Source: Azolla caroliniana (lineage: Eukaryota > Polypodiophyta). Taken from it: DNA of 64,000 nt. Of this stretch, positions 58,891 through 64,000 are shown piece after piece. The position numbers and the translations under genes were made by a program. The stretch spans positions 186,001-250,000 of the forward strand of contig JBHGNT010000034.1 in NCBI GenBank assembly GCA_043228905.1, read 5' to 3'. The notes beneath the pieces are model-generated. The model ran no database searches and was not told the DNA's origin. It saw only the letters and a program-made list of their open reading frames with translations. Each line of letters opens with the position of its first letter. Within the stretch, counting starts at the first letter, position 1.

Positions 58891-58982
58891 ATTGTCAACT
58901 GTTGGGTCGTTACAAGGAGTGCGAGCGACGTAGTAATAGGGTAGATAATCTAATAGGAAGAAAATATATTGTGAGTACCAAG

Positions 58983-58984
<2 letters not shown>

Positions 58985-59022
<38 letters not shown>
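58985..59022. repeat. (GA)n microsatellite
   Basis: About 18 GA units in the 3' non-coding part of the Penelope-like element. Purine-rich AGG/GGGA sequence follows to about 59180. Confidence 0.93.
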
Positions 59023-59024
<2 letters not shown>

Positions 59025-59393
59025 CAAGAAAATATCATTAGAATGAAAAGAAAGACCTTATGCAGCAAACTAGTTTCGCTCAAGAATGAGCTCATTAGTC
59101 CAAAGGTCTATTACAATATGGGTGTAGCTTTATATAAGGTGGGGGAGGTGGGAGAGGGAGAGGGAGAGAGGAGAAATAAGAGTTAGTGATGGGAGAGAGA
59201 AGAAGGGGGTAATGGTAGGTAGTTGAATGATACAAAGTAAGTGGTGGTGGGCTAAGAAGAGTGGAGGGTTATAAGTATGTGTATGCTAAGTAATAAGTGG
59301 GGGTGGGCTATGAAAAGTGGGAGATTATGGTAAGTAATAAGTGGGGGTGTGTTATGCATAAGTGGGGGGTTATAAGTAAGTAAATGTGTAGTG

Positions 59394-60774
59394 TTAAGTA
59401 AGAGATTTTGGGGATGACCTTTTATATTTAGTTTTGACCAAAAAAGAGTGAATGGAGTTGGATTTAGTCCAACACACAAAAGGTCTAGGTATCTGAGATA
59501 GTTTGGGATCTAAGAGTAAATCCTCGTGGAGGTTTTTTAGCATGTCATGAATTCCTATCTTAGGGGTATCTTGTGTATATCTAAGTTTGAAGATAACGGG
59601 TAGAAGAGTACTTTTGGGTTTCCTACTATATATTAGTGATTTCCTAACCCTAAAGGGGACATTTTTATAATTCTCTTTTATGAAAGAAGGGGGATATCCT
59701 CTCGTAATTAGTCTAGTAAAAAATAGTTTTTTCATTCGACGGAAACCTAAAGGAGTGCTTTCTCTAATTAGGTATCGTTTTAGTTCATTAATAATAAAAT
59801 GTCTTTTTAAATGAAGGGGGTGTTCTGACGAGAACGGGAGATATTGGTAAGCATTTTGGGGCTTTTGGTAGCAATTAAAGAAGAATTTAGAGTTTTCTAG
59901 GTTAATCCATAAGTCTAGGAAGGGTAATCTAGAGGGGGAAGTGGTGATGGTAAGTTTGATACAATTATTAGTAGAGGTATTATAGAATTGAAGGTAATTT
60001 TCTAACTCGAGTTTAGTACCCGTCCATATTCCGAAAGCGTCATCTATATATCTAGTGAAAAAGCAAAGATTTGGGTGTGGTGGTTGCGAATTCTCTAAGT
60101 GAGCTAAGAAAAGGCAAGCATATACTACAGAAAAATTACTACCCATGGTTGTACCCTTTACTTGTTAATAAATTACGTTGTCAAAAGAGAGAAAGTGATA
60201 TTCTAATGTGAGTGCGCTAAGTGTATAAATAAGGTTAGTTTTAGAAGTTGAAAAATAGGGGGTAATGATTTTTCGTAAGGCTTCTAGACCTAGCTTAGGA
60301 GGGATGCTAGGATATAAGGATTCAACATCAAAGGTAAAGATAAAGCTATTAGGGGGTGGTTTAAGATGTTCTAGAGTTTGGATAAGGGAGTGTGAGTCTT
60401 TCAAATTCTTTAAGTAGGATAAGTGGTGGAGGTGGGGAAGCTGGGAGGATGTGTTTCAAACCTAGGTTGAGGAGTTGTGTCTCGTGTTTGGAGAGGGTAT
60501 AATCAGAGTGATTGTGTATCCTACTACTAATTACAGGTTTCCTAAGGAGGGGAGTCCAAAATTTGGTTCGTGGTTTTTTAGTATTTGACTTTTTAGTGTG
60601 TGATTTAGTGTAAGGGGAGAAGGGGAAACGAGAGTTTGTTCTACCTAGCCACATGTAGGTATCACAAGTTAAGAGGGGCCTATCTAGTATGTAAAAGAGA
60701 CGCTTACAAGGGTGCAAGGCGTGCTTAAAACGTTTACTAATTCGTTTAGCATGCCTCGCTACCTGTTTTTTGGT
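59394..60774 (-). pseudogene. Penelope-type reverse transcriptase, broken
   Basis: The frame opens after a TAG at 60777-60775. The N-terminal part is basic, then SKHETQLLNLGLKH. A one-base shift near 60425 leads to FIFTFDVESLYPSIP (RT motif with the first catalytic Asp). TAA at 60167-60165 interrupts before QVKGTTMGSNFSVVYA, the motif where Penelope RTs have a G-MG-N/P signature. Then come RYIDDAFGIW (YIDD active site) and LPFLDLWI, followed by YLPFSSEHPLHLKRHF and the thumb. It ends at 59394 soon after the thumb, with no C-terminal GIY-YIG domain. About 460 residues if breaks are ignored. The catalytic residues are intact. Confidence 0.9.
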
Positions 60775-60932
60775 CTACATGTATATGACCGAGTTTTAGT
60801 TTGGGGGTGAGGGGGGGGGTTTGTAAGAGCTATGGGGGTTTGATTTATTATATGGGTGTGTGGTAGGGGCAAACGAGTTAGAATTAGGAAAAAGGGGAGG
60901 GGTATTATATGTAAATAGGGAGGGGTTATTTT

Positions 60933-63038
60933 TCAAATTATGTGAGAAAAAGGGGGGGGTGCATGTGTGGAATTATTAAGAAAGGAGAGGGAGTGTGTAA
61001 AGATATTAGGGGGGGAGGGGGCTGTGTTAGAAATAGGGGGAGGGGTAAGACCAGAATTATACAAAGTGTTGGGGGGGAAATATGGATGGGGGTCATTACA
61101 AAAAGGGGGAAGGGGGTTAGGTTGGGGAATATTAGAAAGTAATGGAGGGGTATACGAGGAATTTGCAGAAAATGTGGGAGGGTTTTGAGAGTGAAAGGGG
61201 TGTGGGTGTAGTGGCCATGAATAAGGAAAGGGGGATGGGTTATACTGCCCTATTGTAGGAGGAGGGAAAGAAAATTGAGGGGCAAAGGAGGAGGGATGAG
61301 AGGCTTTGAGGGGCTCAGTATACAGAGGAGGGTTGGAGAGCAAGGGGGGAAGGTGAGAATGGGGGAGGTCGACGCCTCTATAGTCGACTGTACGCGCCGA
61401 GTCGAGAACACCGCCGCCCGTCCTTAGCTTTAATCTATCGTGTTGTTGGTGGTTGTGTAGGGCCGACGAGAAACCAACAGGAGCGGCCGATGAGTGGAAA
61501 GTATGGATCAAAGATGGGGGTACTCCGTGTGAGTTGTGTGGCCAAGCTAGCATATGGTGGTTGATGTCACCGCTGCCGCCGCCGTTGTTGCCGTAGCCGT
61601 AGCCGCCTCCACCACCAAAAAGTTGTGATGGTCGATGATGGAGATCCTGTGGTGGATGATGCGATGGACCTGTATAAGGGGAAACATATGTGGTGAAGTT
61701 GGAGTTCGGGAATGTTGGTGTTATCCTCGTGTTATGGTGGAGGTGGGCTGAGTTTGTGTTCGGGCCTATCGAAAGGCCATTGGGTCTATAGAATAATACT
61801 TTTGGGTTTCTATGATTGAGGTTGTTCGGATAAGGGTTCATGCTAACTTCATTATTATTTATGTTGCAGATGAATTGAGGATGGTTGTGGTGGTTGGATG
61901 ATCCACGTTTAATTTGTGGTGGAGGAGGCTTCGGGTTTGTTGTTCGAGGCCAAGGGTTAGGGTTGGGGTCGGTTCTCAAGTTAGGGTTAGGGTTTGTTTT
62001 GAAATTAGTGTTAGGGTTAGGGTTTGTTTTGAAATTAGGGTTAGGGTTAGGGCCAGGGTTTATTCTCGAGTTAGGGTTAGGGTTAGGGTTTATTCTAGAG
62101 TTAGGGTTGGGGTTAGGGTTTGTTCTCGAGTTAGGCTTAGGGTTTTTTTTCGAGTTAGGGTTAGGGTTTGTTCTCAAGTTAAGGTTATTGTGATGAGATG
62201 TAAACTGAAATTTGTCATATTGTGCTTTCTCAAAACTATCTACTACCTTTTCACTATCATCTTCAATATCATCTTCAGATTCCATATCTAGGTCTATCTC
62301 TCTAATATGGTGCTTGGTTGTGCTTTGAGTGTTGTCGTTTATTAATTGTGCTTTATCTCTTCTTTGCATTGCAGCCGTTCTAAAGGCTTCCTTATAAGTG
62401 AATGATAGAGCTATTGTATTACATTCTTTTAAAATATTAGTGGCTAATTCTTCTCTGAAATCTTCAAGTTGTTTGCTAAATGAGTTAGGGTTTGAATCGG
62501 GTTCTATTATGTCAAAACAAGCGGGGGCTTTTAGGAGATTAGCAAGCTTGAGTATATCTGTTCGCATGATTGTGGGAAAGTCATCTACAATTTTAGTATA
62601 ATAATGCACAAGGCTGTCTAAATGCTTAACATATGCGGTAGTGAGATCTTTACTATATTGTGTTGTAATGGAAGCAAACTCTAGCTGTAAACTTTTATTA
62701 ATATCTTCGTGTTTGATAACTAGTCTAGGGGGTTGGATTCTCAAGCCATGAGGGGCTATATTATGCGAATTTAGGTTTGACATATGAGTGTATGTTCTTT
62801 TTGCTTTTTGTGCTTTTTGATAGAGGCTTTTAAACTCTGCTATTATTCTACACTTGTAATCTTCAATGTGTTGGGAAATTAGCGGTGATTCATTGGAGAT
62901 TACCTGGGTACTCGTAGTTTTTGGGGGGGTTGGAGAAGTCGAAATTATTGGAGCTCGTGGTCTTTTGGTTGGACGTTTGTTGGCGCTTCTAGGTTTTGTA
63001 GGAGTAGGTGTGGTGGAAGTAGCTGCCGCAAAAGTCAT
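60933..63038 (-). CDS. ORF1 of Penelope-like element (Asn/Pro-rich, unknown function)
   Basis: An unbroken frame of 701 codons from an ATG at the element edge; the frame also extends 18 codons into satellite. Residues about 1-60 are Thr/Pro/Lys-rich. About 60-245 is a helical, soluble region (KCRIIAEFKSLYQKAQKAKR, EDFREELATNILKECN) with no family I recognise. An acidic segment follows (MESEDDIEDDSEK). A long Asn-Pro repeat encoded by telomere-like DNA then covers about 80 residues. The rest is Pro/His/Asn/Gly-rich low complexity, including GGGGGYGYGNNGGGSG, and ends in the APPPFSH region. No zinc finger, GIY-YIG or RT motif is seen. If one base were lost or gained in the 8-G run at 60952-60959, the same Pro/Asn-rich character would continue about 50 codons to near 60795. 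A nucleic-acid-binding or condensate role would be a guess. Confidence 0.75.
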   Translation of the reverse strand: MTFAAATSTTPTPTKPRSANKRPTKRPRAPIISTSPTPPKTTSTQVISNESPLISQHIEDYKCRIIAEFKSLYQKAQKAKRTYTHMSNLNSHNIAPHGLRIQPPRLVIKHEDINKSLQLEFASITTQYSKDLTTAYVKHLDSLVHYYTKIVDDFPTIMRTDILKLANLLKAPACFDIIEPDSNPNSFSKQLEDFREELATNILKECNTIALSFTYKEAFRTAAMQRRDKAQLINDNTQSTTKHHIREIDLDMESEDDIEDDSEKVVDSFEKAQYDKFQFTSHHNNLNLRTNPNPNSKKNPKPNSRTNPNPNPNSRINPNPNPNSRINPGPNPNPNFKTNPNPNTNFKTNPNPNLRTDPNPNPWPRTTNPKPPPPQIKRGSSNHHNHPQFICNINNNEVSMNPYPNNLNHRNPKVLFYRPNGLSIGPNTNSAHLHHNTRITPTFPNSNFTTYVSPYTGPSHHPPQDLHHRPSQLFGGGGGYGYGNNGGGSGDINHHMLAWPHNSHGVPPSLIHTFHSSAAPVGFSSALHNHQQHDRLKLRTGGGVLDSARTVDYRGVDLPHSHLPPLLSNPPLYTEPLKASHPSSFAPQFSFPPPTIGQYNPSPFPYSWPLHPHPFHSQNPPTFSANSSYTPPLLSNIPQPNPLPPFCNDPHPYFPPNTLYNSGLTPPPISNTAPSPPNIFTHSLSFLNNSTHAPPPFSHII
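61953..62180. repeat. Telomere-like TTAGGG repeats inside ORF1
   Basis: GGGTTAGGG and GGGTTAGGGTTAGGG blocks recur about eight times on the plus strand, separated by TTT(G/A)TTCT(C/A)GAG or TTTGTTTTGAAA spacers. The units are six bases, unlike the host-type 7-mer at 47506. Six-base units keep the Asn-Pro reading frame on the minus strand. Confidence 0.93.
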
Positions 63039-63045
63039 CAACTGT

Positions 63046-64000
63046 GATATCGGATTTTTGTGTTCAAACAAGAGAATCGAAGCTAATGACACACTCTATT
63101 ATTTGCAATTAAAAAATAATGATTTTGAAACCCAAGTGGAGAGACATGAAGAAAAAAGCAAAGTTGAGGAGGGCGTAGACAAGAACGTTTGAGTAAATGA
63201 AAATGTTCATACCTGGCTCATGTTATATCGGATTTTTGTGTTCAAACATGCGAATCGAAGCTAGCAACACACTCTATAAAATGGAATATAAAAATAATGA
63301 TTTTGAAACTCAGGTTGAGAGACAAGAAGAAAAAAGCAAAGTTAAGGAGTGCTTAGAGAAGAGCGTGTGAGTAAATGAAAATGTTCATACCTGGCTCGTG
63401 TGATATAGGACTTTTGTGTTCAAACATGTGAATCGAAGCTAATGACACACTCTATAATATGAAATTAAAAAATAATGATTTTGAAACCCAAGTCGAGAGA
63501 CATGAAGAAAAAAACAAAGTTGAGGAGGGCGTAGACAAGAACGTTTGAGTAAATGAAAATGTTCATAATTTGCCCGTTGGTTATCGGGTTTTTGTTTTCA
63601 AACGTGCGAATCGAAGCTAATGACACACTCTATAATATAGAATTAAAAAATAATGATTTTAAACTCAGATCGAGAGACATGAACAGAAAAGCAAAGTTGA
63701 GGAGGTTGTAGACAAGAGCGTGTGAGCAAATGAAAATGTTCATAGCTGGCCTATGTGATATCCAATTTTTGTGTTCAAACAAGCGAATCGAAGCTAATGA
63801 CACAATCTATTATGTGCAATTAAAAAATAATGATTTTGAAACCCAAGTCGAGAGACATGAAGAAAAAAGAAAAGTTGAGGAGGGCGTAGACAAGAACGTT
63901 TGAGTAAATGAAAATGTTCATACCTGGCTCATGTCATATCGGATTTTTGTGTTCAAACATGCAAATCGAAGCTAACAACAGACTCTATAATATGGAATAT
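63046..64000. repeat. 178-bp satellite array, right block
   Basis: Units start at 63045, 63223, 63401, 63579, 63756 and 63934 by the same anchor word, and the array runs off the window. Unit variants follow the same order as in the left block. Confidence 0.96.

Larger units (their letters stand above)
58891..63045 (-). mobile_element. Penelope-like retroelement without GIY-YIG endonuclease, inside satellite
   Basis: About 4.15 kb of non-satellite DNA lies in the array. On the minus strand it carries ORF1 (from 63038) and then a Penelope-type RT (60774-59394). Penelope RTs form a group near telomerase. I find no GIY-YIG motif in ORF1, upstream of RT or downstream of it, so this fits the endonuclease-deficient Penelope class reported at telomeres in rotifers, fungi, stramenopiles and plants. 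Telomere-like repeats lie inside ORF1. An 8-bp word, TCAACTGT, is present at both ends (58895-58902 and 63038-63045) and might be a target duplication. The copy is damaged: RT has one frameshift and one stop. The ATG of ORF1 sits at the very 5' edge, so the element may be 5' truncated. Confidence 0.85.

Noticed and set aside
61885-62291. Plus-strand frames rich in Val-Arg or Leu-Gly-Leu repeats opposite ORF1
   Set aside because: They are antisense readings of the telomere-like repeat; the minus frame is far longer and has non-repetitive coding content on both sides.
58891-63045. Reading the whole Penelope-like unit as a horizontally transferred animal element
   Set aside because: Transfer of Penelope elements into plants is known for some conifers, but those carry endonuclease; nothing here beyond the RT class supports transfer, and a tree is needed.
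58825-63110. A 65-bp target duplication around the Penelope-like element
   Set aside because: The two 65-bp segments differ at about ten positions and belong to different satellite variants, so they are neighbouring units, not a duplication.
56247-64000. CRISPR-like array
   Set aside because: Units are contiguous 178-bp repeats without unique spacers, in a plant nuclear genome.

Overview
This is nuclear plant DNA: spliced genes with GT-AG introns, an Arabidopsis-type telomere motif (TTTAGGG), a long PLS-class pentatricopeptide (PPR) gene, and a dense load of plant Copia, chromovirus and LINE elements. The style of the PPR protein, the size and AT-richness of the intergenic space and the presence of a Penelope-like element point to a seed-free vascular plant, most likely a fern; that is inference, not proof. 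Layout: 1-7 kb holds an old Copia 3' remnant into which a young Copia element (1341-6857, minus strand) has inserted. It has near-identical LTRs, a CTTAA target duplication, a tRNA-Met primer site and one uninterrupted 1344-codon gag-pol frame, but one integrase catalytic Asp reads Tyr. 7-17 kb is a graveyard: a LINE relic, a chromovirus relic with LTR, a DUF7869-like relic and a second chromovirus tail. 17.3-19.3 kb is a PPR gene (minus). 19.3-28.6 kb is gene-poor and carries a 3 x 243 bp tandem repeat. 28.6-33.7 kb is a three-exon gene (minus) for a membrane-anchored, coiled-coil, U-box protein with a LINE relic in its first intron. 34.9-44.8 kb is nested transposons: gypsy scraps, a Copia relic lacking its RT palm, and a LINE with poly(A), 17-bp target duplication and twin-priming 5' inversion, sitting inside a gypsy RT remnant. 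45.2-49.7 kb is a ten-exon SH3P-type BAR/SH3 gene (plus). 52.5-54.4 kb is a five-exon cyclophilin gene (plus). From 56.2 kb to the window end there is a 178-bp satellite array interrupted by a ~4.15-kb Penelope-like retroelement (about 58891-63045, minus strand). The Penelope-like element is the most unusual item. It has an RT of the Penelope type with no GIY-YIG endonuclease visible, and a separate ORF1 of about 701 codons whose middle is encoded by telomere-like TTAGGG repeats, read on the other strand as Asn-Pro repeats. It lies inside a satellite whose multi-unit order continues across the insertion while about 113 bp of one unit is missing. This fits the known class of endonuclease-deficient, telomere-associated Penelope elements, but the ORF1 architecture and satellite insertion look new to me. 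The host genes (PPR, U-box, SH3P, cyclophilin) are unrelated housekeeping or regulatory genes and form no pathway or operon. Intron expansion by repeats, including an intronic 6-copy telomere array, is a recurring theme.
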